A stretch of 64,000 bases of DNA, taken from contig CAZOZO010000012.1 of NCBI GenBank assembly GCA_964584315.1, forward strand, positions 1-64,000. Reading direction: 5' to 3'. This stretch comes from CAXXOK01 sp964584315. Lineage in GTDB: Bacteria; Bacillota; Clostridia; Christensenellales; Aristaeellaceae. Position 1 is the stretch's first letter. Every line of letters starts with the position of its first letter. This document shows, piece after piece, positions 53,705 to 62,062 of the stretch. A program made the translations under genes and the position numbers. The notes beneath the pieces were generated by a model. The model saw only the letters and a program-made list of their open reading frames with translations, was not told where the DNA came from and did no database searches.

Positions 53705-54505
53705 ATGTTGGCATTAGCAGCATCATCCCTGAGTTTTGATGGGTTTGCGGACAGCGACTTCGAGAACACCTTTGCCCAGGCCAAGGCGGCAGGGTACCGC
53801 AACATCGAGTTCAACTGCTGGTATGCGCGCACGCTGTCGCCGGAAAAAATCGCGCAGATCAAAGCACGGTGCCGGCAAAACGACCTTGCCCCCATCGCGC
53901 TGCATGTCGGCAGCTACGGCGGTGGTACCCGGGACGCGCTGTGCATGAACTACTGCCACAAGCTGCGGGCCATGCAGGCCGCGACGGAGCTTGGCTGCAC
54001 CCGGCTGGTCGCATCGGGCGCGGCGAGGGACACGGAGGGCGGGCTGGACGCGGTTGCTGAGGAGCTTGCACTGCTCCTGCCCGATGCACAGGCATACGGC
54101 GTAACGCTGCTTTTGGAGAACCACTGCCAAAACGTGTTGGCAAACGAACAGGATTACGCGTATCTTTTCGAACGGGTCAGCTCTCCGTATGTCGGCATCT
54201 GCGTCGACACCGGCCATTTCGACGCCGAGGGCGTAGACCCGGCGGCCTTTGCGCAGCGCTTCGCCAAACACATAAGGCACATTCACCTCAAGGAGAACCG
54301 TGTGTTTGGCCAAAAAACTTTCTGCCGTTTCGGCGAAGGCACCACCGACCATGCTGCGGTGATCGAAACGCTGCTGGCGAACGGCTACGGTGGCTACATG
54401 TCGGTGGAGTTGTCCCCTGAGATTGGCGAAAACGGCGATGTGCGGCCTTTCACGATGGCGGATCGGGCCAAGGCCGTTTCATTGTTTTCCAGATTCGAAA
54501 GGTGA
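53705..54505 (+). CDS. xylose-isomerase-like TIM-barrel sugar isomerase/epimerase
   Basis: The 266-aa AP-endonuclease-2/xylose-isomerase-like barrel carries metal-ligand motifs typical of the family: LLLENHCQN (Glu), GICVDTGHFD (Asp/His), HIRHIHLKEN (His) and MSVELSPEIGE (Glu). Such proteins isomerise or epimerise keto sugars, hydroxypyruvate or inosose derivatives. It is the first of nine closely spaced catabolic genes after the third CUT1 transporter. Specificity is unknown. Confidence 0.82.
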   Translation: MLALAASSLSFDGFADSDFENTFAQAKAAGYRNIEFNCWYARTLSPEKIAQIKARCRQNDLAPIALHVGSYGGGTRDALCMNYCHKLRAMQAATELGCTRLVASGAARDTEGGLDAVAEELALLLPDAQAYGVTLLLENHCQNVLANEQDYAYLFERVSSPYVGICVDTGHFDAEGVDPAAFAQRFAKHIRHIHLKENRVFGQKTFCRFGEGTTDHAAVIETLLANGYGGYMSVELSPEIGENGDVRPFTMADRAKAVSLFSRFER

Positions 54506-55513
54506 GTGAAAGGATTGCTCAAAACACTGATGATCGGCGCGGGCGGCATCAGCCGTCACCATTGCATCGCTCTATCGAAAATCAAGGGCGTCGTGCTGGA
54601 CGGCGTTTATGATATCGACAGCCAAAGCGCGCAGCGACTGGCAGCGGAATTTGGCACCCGCGCGGTAAACGATCTGGAAGCGGCCATCCGCGGTGTGGAC
54701 ATGGTGCACCTGTTGACGCCGCCGTCCGTGCGCGTTGCATACGCGACGCTGGCCATGAAGCACGGCAAGCACATCTTTGCCGAGAAGCCGGTCGCCATGT
54801 CGCTTGCGGACGCGCTCACGATGGAACGGCTGGCGCAGGAAACCAAGATCAAGTATATGGTCGGCTTCACGCAGCGTTTCCGCAAGGGGTACCAGCTCAT
54901 GAAGGATACCTTCAAAAGCGGCGCGCTGGGTGAACCTGTGCAGTTCATCTGCGTGCGCATCGGCCCCGGCCCGGGTTTTGACGGCAACCTGAGCGCAAGC
55001 TGGCGCACGAACCCCGATCTGGTTTGCGGCATGAGCATCGAATCGCTTTCCCACGATATCGATTTTATCACTTCCATCCTTGGCAATGCCGCCGATGTGC
55101 AGGCCGCTGTAACGGGCACCATCGCCGCGCTTCCGTCGTTTGATAACAACATCGCCTCCGTGTTGCGCCTAAAAAACGGCGGCTTTGCCACCATCGCCGC
55201 CAGCTGGGGCTCTGCGGTCGCGTACAATTGCAAGACGCTCGTGGGCACCAAGGGAACGCTGACACTATACGGCGACGCCATCTGGGATTTTTCCACCGCA
55301 AAAGCGGCGTTTGTCGACGGCACGCAGTGGCAGCAGCCCATCGACGATATCTTTCTGGACGGCAAGGCGTACCTGGCGGAAAACGAGTACTTCGTTTCCT
55401 GCGTACGGGAGGACCGCCAGCCGGAATGCGACGCCAAAGCCGGACGCGAAGCGCTGGAAGTGTCGCTGGCGATGCTTGCCTCCAGCCGGGATAAGCGGTT
55501 GGTGACCCTGTGA
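54506..55513 (+). CDS. Gfo/Idh/MocA-family oxidoreductase
   Basis: The 335-aa protein has an N-terminal Rossmann motif (LMIGAGGISRHH), the family signature AEKPVAMS with the catalytic-site lysine, and a C-terminal sheet domain. These enzymes oxidise a ring or chain hydroxyl of sugars, inositols or glycosides with NAD(P). GTG 54506 follows directly on the stop of the preceding gene. With xylose-isomerase-like barrels on both sides the layout recalls operons that oxidise C3 of a glycoside before bond cleavage, although no small DUF6379-type partner is present. Confidence 0.85.
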   Translation: MKGLLKTLMIGAGGISRHHCIALSKIKGVVLDGVYDIDSQSAQRLAAEFGTRAVNDLEAAIRGVDMVHLLTPPSVRVAYATLAMKHGKHIFAEKPVAMSLADALTMERLAQETKIKYMVGFTQRFRKGYQLMKDTFKSGALGEPVQFICVRIGPGPGFDGNLSASWRTNPDLVCGMSIESLSHDIDFITSILGNAADVQAAVTGTIAALPSFDNNIASVLRLKNGGFATIAASWGSAVAYNCKTLVGTKGTLTLYGDAIWDFSTAKAAFVDGTQWQQPIDDIFLDGKAYLAENEYFVSCVREDRQPECDAKAGREALEVSLAMLASSRDKRLVTL

Positions 55514-56439
55514 TGGCCTCCGCTTTGCCCTTCATCCGCGGCCTGTGCGTAAACGCCGTGTACCCCGCCGCCGTGACAGACGCGCAGATGCTCAAAACTG
55601 TGCTGGCGCGTATGGCGGCAGGCCGGTTTTATGCGGCGGCGGAGTTCTACCACGAAGGGCCCAACGCACAGCTGGCAGATATCGGCAGGCATTGCGCGAA
55701 CCTGCACCTGTCGGTGGTGTATCTGGCGGGGTATCACTTGAAGCGCGAACGGCTGGATATCGCCTCCCCCGATGAGGCGGCCCGTACGCAGGCGGTTTCC
55801 GCCTGCGTGGACATGCTCAAGCGCGCGCAGCTTCTGGGCGCGGCCAAAATGCTGATCCTCTCAGGGCCAAGCGACGCGGCCCGCGACACACAGGCCGTGG
55901 TTCAGTGCGCCGCTCAGTCCATACACGAGCTGATTTCCGTTGGCGAGCGCCGGTTTGGTTCGTGCTTTCCCCAAATCACGCTGGAGTTCTTTAACCCCCA
56001 CGGCGACCCCTACCTGTCGGTGGGCACGCCCGAGGTGGCGAGGGCCGTCGCCGCTCGCGTCAACAGCAGGCACTTCGGGCTCACGTTCGATACCAGCCAT
56101 GTGGCGCAGATGGGGCTTGACATCACGCACACCATGGAGCAACTGTACCCCTACGTAACGCACCTTCACCTTGCCAACAGCGTATCCCGCAATGCACAAC
56201 ACCCTCTGTACGGCGATAAGCATCCGCTGTTTGACATCCCGCAGGGCGACCTGACCACCGGCGATATCGCAGCGTTCCTGCGCATTTGCCGCGAACGCAA
56301 GCTGCTCAAGCGGGTGGATATCTGCTCTGCGGAGGTGATATGCCGGGAGGCGGGGTGCGAGGATATGTGCTTCCGGCAGGTGATGAAGCAGATGCATACC
56401 ATATTGACAGAATATGAAACAAGGGAGGTAACAGGATGA
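55513..56439 (+). CDS. xylose-isomerase-like TIM-barrel protein, second
   Basis: The 308-aa barrel protein has ITLEFFNPHGDP (Glu), LTFDTSHVAQMG (Asp/His), HLHLANSV (His) and the distinctive segment YGDKHPLFDI. That segment recurs as YGDQHPRFGI in the product of 59754, so the two form a separate subfamily from 53705. ATG 55513 overlaps the stop of the preceding gene. Probably an isomerase, epimerase or lyase acting on the oxidised product of the upstream oxidoreductase. Confidence 0.75.
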   Translation: MASALPFIRGLCVNAVYPAAVTDAQMLKTVLARMAAGRFYAAAEFYHEGPNAQLADIGRHCANLHLSVVYLAGYHLKRERLDIASPDEAARTQAVSACVDMLKRAQLLGAAKMLILSGPSDAARDTQAVVQCAAQSIHELISVGERRFGSCFPQITLEFFNPHGDPYLSVGTPEVARAVAARVNSRHFGLTFDTSHVAQMGLDITHTMEQLYPYVTHLHLANSVSRNAQHPLYGDKHPLFDIPQGDLTTGDIAAFLRICRERKLLKRVDICSAEVICREAGCEDMCFRQVMKQMHTILTEYETREVTG

Positions 56440-57488
56440 ATACCATGAAAGCAATCGTAAAGGACGCCCGCAAACCAGGCGCGACATACGCCACGGTGGC
56501 AGTGCCGCAGGTAGGGGATATGGATGTATTGATCCGCGTGAAGGCCTTTGCCCTGTGCAAGAGCGACGTGGATGTGTACGAGTGGACGCCGCTGGTGGAG
56601 AGAGCTCATTACGACCTGCCCTTCGTCATGGGGCACGAGTTCGCAGGCGAGGTCGTGGCTGTGGGCAAACTGGTGACAGGCGTAGCCGTGGGCGACCGTG
56701 TGGCGGGCGAAACCCACATCCCCTGCGGTACGTGCTTCACCTGCCGCACCGGCAACCAGCACATCTGCACCAACCACATGGGGGTGCTGGGGCGCAATGT
56801 GGACGGCTGCTTTGCCGAGTACATCCGTATGCCGGAGATCTCAGTCGTGAAGCTGCCTGATAACCTGACCTATGAGCAGGGCGCGTTGCTGGAACCCTTC
56901 GCCACCGCCATGCACGCATTGCAGAAGGCCAACCCGTCCGGCAGGAACATCGCCATCCTGGGCACGGGCACGATCGGCTTGATGGCTGTGGAGCTTGCTG
57001 CCTTTTTGGGCGCGGCGCAGATCATCGCAATGGACATCAGCGATGAAAAACTCCTCCAGAGTCAGAAGCGGGGCGCGACCACGCTGGTCAACGGCCTGAA
57101 GGACGATTTTGTGAAAATCGCCAAACAGCAGACGGGTGGCACAGGGCTCGACGCGATCGTCGATTTTACCGGTAACGAACGGGTGATCAATCAGTCGGTG
57201 GAGGCGCTAAGGGCAGCAGGTACGCTGGTGCACGTGGGTATGGTGGAAAAACCGCTGACCTTTAGCAACTTCATGTACGGCGTGGTCTACAAGGAGCTGA
57301 CCGTCACGGGTATTTTCGGCAGGCGGATGTTTGAATCGTGGGAGATGCTCTTCAACATCCTGCGCACCGGCAAAATCGACGCGGAAAGCTATGTGGGCAA
57401 GCGCATGAAGTTTGAGCAGATGGACGAGGCCGTGGCCGGGTTTGGCGACGTCGTGGGCCGCATCGTGTTCCCCATGGACGAAGCCTGA
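56436..57488 (+). CDS. zinc-dependent MDR dehydrogenase, threonine 3-dehydrogenase-like
   Basis: The 350-aa medium-chain dehydrogenase has GHEFAGEVV, the structural-zinc loop CGTCFTCRTGNQHIC, GRNVDGCFAEYIRMP and the nucleotide motif GTGTIG. The C-terminal GIFGRRMFESWEM parallels the GIYGREMFETW signature of Tdh. The first catalytic-zinc Cys is in FALCKSDVDVYEW. It should oxidise a secondary hydroxyl next to a carboxylate or amine. In this operon a 3-hydroxy sugar acid is more likely than threonine. GGGAGG precedes ATG 56436, which overlaps the end of the previous gene. Confidence 0.87.
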   Translation: MNTMKAIVKDARKPGATYATVAVPQVGDMDVLIRVKAFALCKSDVDVYEWTPLVERAHYDLPFVMGHEFAGEVVAVGKLVTGVAVGDRVAGETHIPCGTCFTCRTGNQHICTNHMGVLGRNVDGCFAEYIRMPEISVVKLPDNLTYEQGALLEPFATAMHALQKANPSGRNIAILGTGTIGLMAVELAAFLGAAQIIAMDISDEKLLQSQKRGATTLVNGLKDDFVKIAKQQTGGTGLDAIVDFTGNERVINQSVEALRAAGTLVHVGMVEKPLTFSNFMYGVVYKELTVTGIFGRRMFESWEMLFNILRTGKIDAESYVGKRMKFEQMDEAVAGFGDVVGRIVFPMDEA

Positions 57489-57520
57489 CCCCGACCTGAT
57501 CAGAAACGGAGGAAACGGGT

Positions 57521-58396
57521 ATGACCAACACGGTATCGATCTTTGAAGTGGGCCCGCGCGACGGGCTGCAGCCGGAACCGGTGTTCATCCCCACGGAGCA
57601 GAAAATCAAGCTGGTCAATATGTTGACCGAAGCCGGGTGCAAAAAAATCGAGGTCACCTCCTTCGTACACCCTAAGTGGGTGCCACAGATGGCCGACAGC
57701 AAGGAAGTATTCGCCGGTATCGACAAAAAGGCAGGCGTGGTTTACAGCGCGCTGGTGCCCAACATGCGCGGGCTGGAAAGTGCGATCGAGTGCGGGCTTT
57801 CCGAAGTGGTGACCATCATGAGTACCAGCGAAAGCCATAATAAAAAGAATCTGAATAAGAGCCGCGCCGAGATGCTCAAGGAGATCGAGGAGATCAACAA
57901 GACTGCCAAACAGCACGGCATCCGCGTGCGCTCCTACATTGCGACGGTATTCGGCTGCCCGATCGAAGGCGCGATGGCGCCGGAGCTGGCGCTGGACGTG
58001 GCGCTGGCGCTGGAGAGCTTTGGTGCGTACGAGGTTTCGCTGGGTGATACCACCGGCATGGCCAACCCTATTTCCGCCTTCGAAATCCCCAAAATGATCT
58101 TGGCAAAGCTGACCACTGCGAACCTTGCCGTGCACTATCACAAGTTTTTCGGCATGGAGTTTGCCAACAACTATGCGTCCTATCAGGCGGGCATCCGCAC
58201 ATTTGATGGCGCGGCAGGCGGGCTGGGCGGCTGCCCGTACGCGCCGGGCGCGAAAGGCAACTGCCAAACGGAAGTGCTTGTGGAGATGTTCCACCGCATG
58301 GGTATCCAGACGGGTATCGATCAGGAGAAGATCAATCAGGCGGGCTCATTTGCCCAAACCCTCAGCACCCTGTTGACCCAATGCCACGCATCGTAA
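57521..58396 (+). CDS. HMG-CoA lyase-like DRE-TIM metallolyase (MvaB type)
   Basis: The 291-aa protein aligns end to end with hydroxymethylglutaryl-CoA lyase. With a constant offset of 28, human Arg41, Asp42, Glu72, His233, His235, Cys266 and Asn275 correspond to Arg13, Asp14, Glu44, His205, His207, Cys238 and Asn247. Motifs: VGPRDGLQ, TSFVHPKWVPQMAD, GLGGCPYAPGA. The residues after the second metal His (HYHKFFG instead of HCHDTYG) differ. It should cleave HMG-CoA or a hydroxylated analogue into acetyl-CoA (or an analogue) and a 3-keto acid. It is paired with an HMG-CoA-reductase-like gene 13 bp downstream, an order reminiscent of mevalonate catabolism. Confidence 0.85.
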   Translation: MTNTVSIFEVGPRDGLQPEPVFIPTEQKIKLVNMLTEAGCKKIEVTSFVHPKWVPQMADSKEVFAGIDKKAGVVYSALVPNMRGLESAIECGLSEVVTIMSTSESHNKKNLNKSRAEMLKEIEEINKTAKQHGIRVRSYIATVFGCPIEGAMAPELALDVALALESFGAYEVSLGDTTGMANPISAFEIPKMILAKLTTANLAVHYHKFFGMEFANNYASYQAGIRTFDGAAGGLGGCPYAPGAKGNCQTEVLVEMFHRMGIQTGIDQEKINQAGSFAQTLSTLLTQCHAS

Positions 58397-58409
58397 GGAG
58401 GACGACCCC

Positions 58410-59720
58410 ATGAACGGCAAACTGGCAGAGATAAAGCAGCGATACTTCGACGGCGACATCAAAACGCAGAACCTGGAAACGGCGGTTTTTACCGAGGTAT
58501 ACCAATCCGACCCTGCCAAGGTGCGCGACGCGTGCAACGACGCGGCAGTGATCCGCTGCGAGTTCATTGAGGAGAAAACGGGTGTCGCGTTGCCGCTCAC
58601 GAAGGGAACGCGCATCGACAACTGCACGCTGGTGGGCGGAGAGCGCATTCTGGCCGGCATCGAGGGCAAGATTGGCGCCAGCATCGTGCCGATGGGTATT
58701 GCCGGCCCCGTGAAGATCAACGGCCAGTATGTGCAGGAGGAGGTCTACATTCCGCTGGCGACCAACGAGGCGGCATTGGTCGCGGGTGTGCAGCGCGGCA
58801 TCAAGGCCATCAACCTGTCTGGCGGCCTGAACACGATCGTGCATTTCGACGGCATGACCCGCGCCCCGCTGATCGAAGCGCCTGATATCGCGGCTGCCAA
58901 GCATTTCATTGACCGCATCAAGACAGACGCGGCGCTGTTTCAAAAACTGGCTACCTTCAGCCGCGACCCGTTTGTGCGTCTGGAGAGGATCGAGCCCTAT
59001 CAGCTGGGCACCAAGGTGTTTTTGCGCATGATTTTCAAGACCGGCGACGCGATGGGCATGAACGGCGTTACCAAGGCATCTGCCGATATCACGCGCGCCA
59101 TACTGGCGGAGCTCCCCAGTTGGCGGCTTATCACCATTTCCAGCAATCTCTGCAGCGATAAGAAGGCGTCGCATATCAACGTGCTCAATGGCAGGGGCAA
59201 GTCTGTCGAAACGGAAGTGTTCATTCCCAACGATGTCCTTAAAGCGGTGTTCAAGGCGGGCGTCAATCCGCGCAGCGTCGAGCGGACGGTGTTCCACAAG
59301 TGCTATCTGGGCTCTTGCCTGAGCGGGACCATCTCTGGCTTTAACGTGAACGCAGCCAACGCCGTTGCGGCGTTCTATGCCGCAACGGGGCAGGATCTGG
59401 CGCATGTCGTTTCTTCGTCCAGCTGCTTTGTACAGGCGGACGCGACTGACGATGGGGTGCATTTCATGGTATCGCTGCCCGGCATGGAGCTGGCGACCAT
59501 CGGCGGCGGCACGATGTTCGGCACCGCAAAGGAAGCGTTGAACCTGATTGGCTGCGGCGGTTTTGGCAAAAGCGTGGACGACAATACGCATGTATTGCGC
59601 CTGGCCGAGATTGCGGCGACTGTCGTTACAGCGCTGGATCTGAACACATCCTGCGCGCAGGCCGCCGGTTATGAAATGGCCGATTCGCATGTAAAGCTGG
59701 CGCGTGGCGAGGAAGCGTAA
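58410..59720 (+). CDS. HMG-CoA reductase-like protein
   Basis: The 436-aa protein has the catalytic set of HMG-CoA reductases: Glu85 (GIEGKIGASIVPMGIAGP), Lys251 (CSDKKASHINVLNGRGKS), Asp329 (TGQDLAHVVSSS) and His427 (ADSHVKLARG). It also has DAMGMN and ELATIGGGT. The motifs are closer to class I/archaeal enzymes than to the class II type usual in Firmicutes. In the oxidative direction the enzyme converts mevalonate plus CoA to HMG-CoA without a ligase, which would feed the lyase encoded just upstream. An anabolic role is possible, but no other mevalonate-pathway gene is present. The natural substrate may be a hydroxylated analogue. Confidence 0.87.
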   Translation: MNGKLAEIKQRYFDGDIKTQNLETAVFTEVYQSDPAKVRDACNDAAVIRCEFIEEKTGVALPLTKGTRIDNCTLVGGERILAGIEGKIGASIVPMGIAGPVKINGQYVQEEVYIPLATNEAALVAGVQRGIKAINLSGGLNTIVHFDGMTRAPLIEAPDIAAAKHFIDRIKTDAALFQKLATFSRDPFVRLERIEPYQLGTKVFLRMIFKTGDAMGMNGVTKASADITRAILAELPSWRLITISSNLCSDKKASHINVLNGRGKSVETEVFIPNDVLKAVFKAGVNPRSVERTVFHKCYLGSCLSGTISGFNVNAANAVAAFYAATGQDLAHVVSSSSCFVQADATDDGVHFMVSLPGMELATIGGGTMFGTAKEALNLIGCGGFGKSVDDNTHVLRLAEIAATVVTALDLNTSCAQAAGYEMADSHVKLARGEEA

Positions 59721-59753
59721 CACCCGTTTACCGGAACAAAGGAGGCGGACCGT

Positions 59754-60668
59754 ATGAAGGAACCGATGAAAAATTACTTCAGAACGGGGCTGGTGTATTT
59801 TATGGCGTATCCCTTTGCCATGAGCGGAGAGGGCGCCATTGTGGAAACCATACGGACGGTTTTAGCCGACCCGTACTTTGAGGTGATCGAGCTCACCCGC
59901 ATGGCGGATCCGCAGGCGCGAGAGCAGGCGGCCAAGCTTGCGCGGGAAGCGGGCGTGGGCATCGCTTATGGCGCGCAACCGCAGCTGTTGCGCAGCGGCG
60001 ATAACCTGTGCGATTTGGACGAGGAAGCGCGCCAGCGCGCCGTGCGCCGCATATTGGCATGCGTGGACGAGGCATATCAGATGCAGGCCGAGGGCATCGC
60101 TTTTCTGGCGGGGCGATATGATCCCGCCAAGGTCGAGGAACACTATCAGGCGATGGTACGCTCCACCCGCGAAATTTGCGCGTACGCTGCGGCCAAGGGC
60201 GATATGCCGGTCAACCTTGAGGTGTTCGACACCGATGTGGAGAAGTGTTCCCTCATCGGCCCCGCGGGGCTGGCCAAGCGCTTTGCGGAGGAAATCGGCA
60301 TTGAATTTCCGCGCTTTGGGCTGATGGTGGACCTGAGCCACATCCTGCAACTGCACGAGAGCTTTGATGAGAACCTAGACCCCATCGCACCATACGTACG
60401 GCACGCGCACATCGCAAACGCAGTGCTCACCAAGGGAATGCCCGCTTATGGCGACCAGCACCCTCGCTTTGGCATCGGCCACAGCGAGGTGACCGCCGTC
60501 ACTGTCGCGGCGTTCCTCAAAAAGCTCTTCGCTATCGGCTATCTGGGCGTTGGAAACCGACCCGTGATCTCCTTCGAGGTCAAGCCGCTGGAAGGCGAGG
60601 ACAGCGCCATGATTATCGCGGGTGCCAAACGCATGCTGGACGAAGCATGGGCACTGCTGGAGGTGTAA
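59754..60668 (+). CDS. xylose-isomerase-like TIM-barrel protein, third
   Basis: The 304-aa barrel protein has NLEVFDTDVEKCS (Glu), LMVDLSHILQLH (Asp/His), HAHIANAV (His) and YGDQHPRFGI, with VISFEVKP supplying a late Glu. It belongs with the product of 55513 to one subfamily, but has a longer C-terminal helix. AAAGGAGG precedes ATG 59754 or the nearby second ATG. It lies between the HMG-CoA-reductase-like and hydroxyacid-dehydrogenase genes. Exact reaction unknown. Confidence 0.75.
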   Translation: MKEPMKNYFRTGLVYFMAYPFAMSGEGAIVETIRTVLADPYFEVIELTRMADPQAREQAAKLAREAGVGIAYGAQPQLLRSGDNLCDLDEEARQRAVRRILACVDEAYQMQAEGIAFLAGRYDPAKVEEHYQAMVRSTREICAYAAAKGDMPVNLEVFDTDVEKCSLIGPAGLAKRFAEEIGIEFPRFGLMVDLSHILQLHESFDENLDPIAPYVRHAHIANAVLTKGMPAYGDQHPRFGIGHSEVTAVTVAAFLKKLFAIGYLGVGNRPVISFEVKPLEGEDSAMIIAGAKRMLDEAWALLEV

Positions 60669-60672
60669 TAGC

Positions 60673-61623
60673 ATGAAAATCGTTGTACTGGACGGCCATA
60701 CCGAAAACCCGGGCGACCTGTCCTGGAGCGCGCTGGGCGCGCTGGGCGACCTGACGGTCTATGACATCACGCCGCCGGAGCAGATTCAAGCGCGCATTGG
60801 CGATGCGGAAATCGTGCTGGTCAACAAGACGCCGGTCACTGCGCAGACCATGGATGCCTGCCCGCAGATGCGCTACATCGGCGTGCTGGCCACGGGCTAC
60901 AACATCGTGGATACGGCTTATGCCAAAAAGAAGGGGATCGTCGTATCCAACATACCCACGTATGGCACGACGGCTGTCGCGCAGTTCACCATGGCGTTGC
61001 TGCTGGAAATCTGCCACCACGTTGGCCACCACAGCGAGGCTGTGCATCAGGGGCGCTGGGAGAGCGCCGGTCATTTCTGCTTCTGGGATTATCCGTTGAT
61101 CGAACTGGCGGGCAAGACCATCGGCTTCATCGGCTTTGGGCGCATCGGGCAGGCTGCGGCGGCGCTGGCCAAAGCCTTCGGTATGCGCATCCTTGCCCAC
61201 GACATGTACCCCAACGCAGCGGGCAGGGCGTTGGCGGAATATGTCGATCTGGACATGCTGCTGGCTAACGCGGACGTTATCAGCCTGCATTGCCCGTTGA
61301 CGGATGAAACCAAGGGAATCATCAACAAGAAGAATTTACAAAAGATGAAGGATGGCGTGATCATCCTGAACACCAGTCGAGGGCCGCTGATCGTAGAGCA
61401 GGATCTGGCTGACGCGTTGAATTCGGGCAAGGTGTTTGCCGCAGGGGTTGATGTTGTCAGCGTTGAGCCGATCCGAGGGGACAACCCGCTGCTGCAGGCA
61501 AAGAACTGCCTGATCACGCCCCACATTGCCTGGGCGCCCAAGGAAAGCCGCCAGCGCCTGATGGATGTGGCGGTTCAAAACGTAAAGCAATTCCTGAGCG
61601 GGAGCCCCCAAAATCAGGTGTGA
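60673..61623 (+). CDS. D-2-hydroxyacid dehydrogenase (glycerate/hydroxypyruvate reductase type)
   Basis: The 316-aa protein has GFGRIGQAAAALAKAFG (NAD site), the catalytic arginine in LNTSRGPLI, the glutamate in the DVVSVEPI segment and the catalytic histidine in TPHIAWAP. Length and motifs match hydroxypyruvate reductase/D-glycerate dehydrogenase (HprA). GGAGG precedes ATG 60673. A glycerate kinase gene follows, so reduction of hydroxypyruvate to D-glycerate is the most economical assignment. Confidence 0.87.
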   Translation: MKIVVLDGHTENPGDLSWSALGALGDLTVYDITPPEQIQARIGDAEIVLVNKTPVTAQTMDACPQMRYIGVLATGYNIVDTAYAKKKGIVVSNIPTYGTTAVAQFTMALLLEICHHVGHHSEAVHQGRWESAGHFCFWDYPLIELAGKTIGFIGFGRIGQAAAALAKAFGMRILAHDMYPNAAGRALAEYVDLDMLLANADVISLHCPLTDETKGIINKKNLQKMKDGVIILNTSRGPLIVEQDLADALNSGKVFAAGVDVVSVEPIRGDNPLLQAKNCLITPHIAWAPKESRQRLMDVAVQNVKQFLSGSPQNQV

Positions 61624-61650
61624 AGCCAACGGGCTGGTTGGATGGCGACA

Positions 61651-61685
61651 GGGGCTGCATTGACGACAGCATGCGATGCAGCCCC
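61651..61685 (+). terminator. hairpin after the catabolic operon
   Basis: GGGGCTGCAT (61651-61660) pairs with ATGCAGCCCC (61676-61685), loop 15 nt, followed by TT. It lies 28 bp after the dehydrogenase stop. Probably ends or attenuates the long rightward transcript. The remaining 61686-62062 shows no gene. Confidence 0.6.
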
Positions 61686-62062
61686 TTATGCTATCCCATG
61701 GGCATGTACGCGGTGAAAGGGCAAGCATTCCATACGCTTACGTTTACGGTGAAGGAGAATTCACAGGGCTTTTTGATGATAGCATCGTCAACCCACGGCA
61801 TGTGCAAGCTGCTTGCGGAGGGCAGCATCTGCAAACAACGGGCGCGTCATGGCATACGAGTCGAAACGCGGGTGGAGACAGCCTTTCAGCGAGCGGAATG
61901 AGGCGCAATCCACCGCCTGCCGCGTTTGAAGGGCACGCTGCATTGGAGGGTAATGCGCGTCGCTGCTTCGTCGGTACAGGCTTTGCGACCACCTGATTCG
62001 CAGCGGATGCGCGGTACCCATCGAATGGCTAGTGGCACCATCGATCTGGAAAGGGTATGAGC

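Noticed and set aside
54506..56439. C-glycoside deglycosidase (Dgp/Car/Dfg) operon
   Set aside because: A Gfo/Idh/MocA enzyme with neighbouring xylose-isomerase-like barrels is suggestive, but the small DUF6379-type beta subunit required by known systems is absent, and the two DUF296 proteins are a different fold. Kept only as an analogy.
58410..59720. Housekeeping mevalonate-pathway HMG-CoA reductase
   Set aside because: No HMG-CoA synthase, mevalonate kinase or other pathway gene is near, while an HMG-CoA-lyase-like gene and sugar-catabolic genes are tightly linked. A catabolic role is preferred, although an anabolic one is not excluded.
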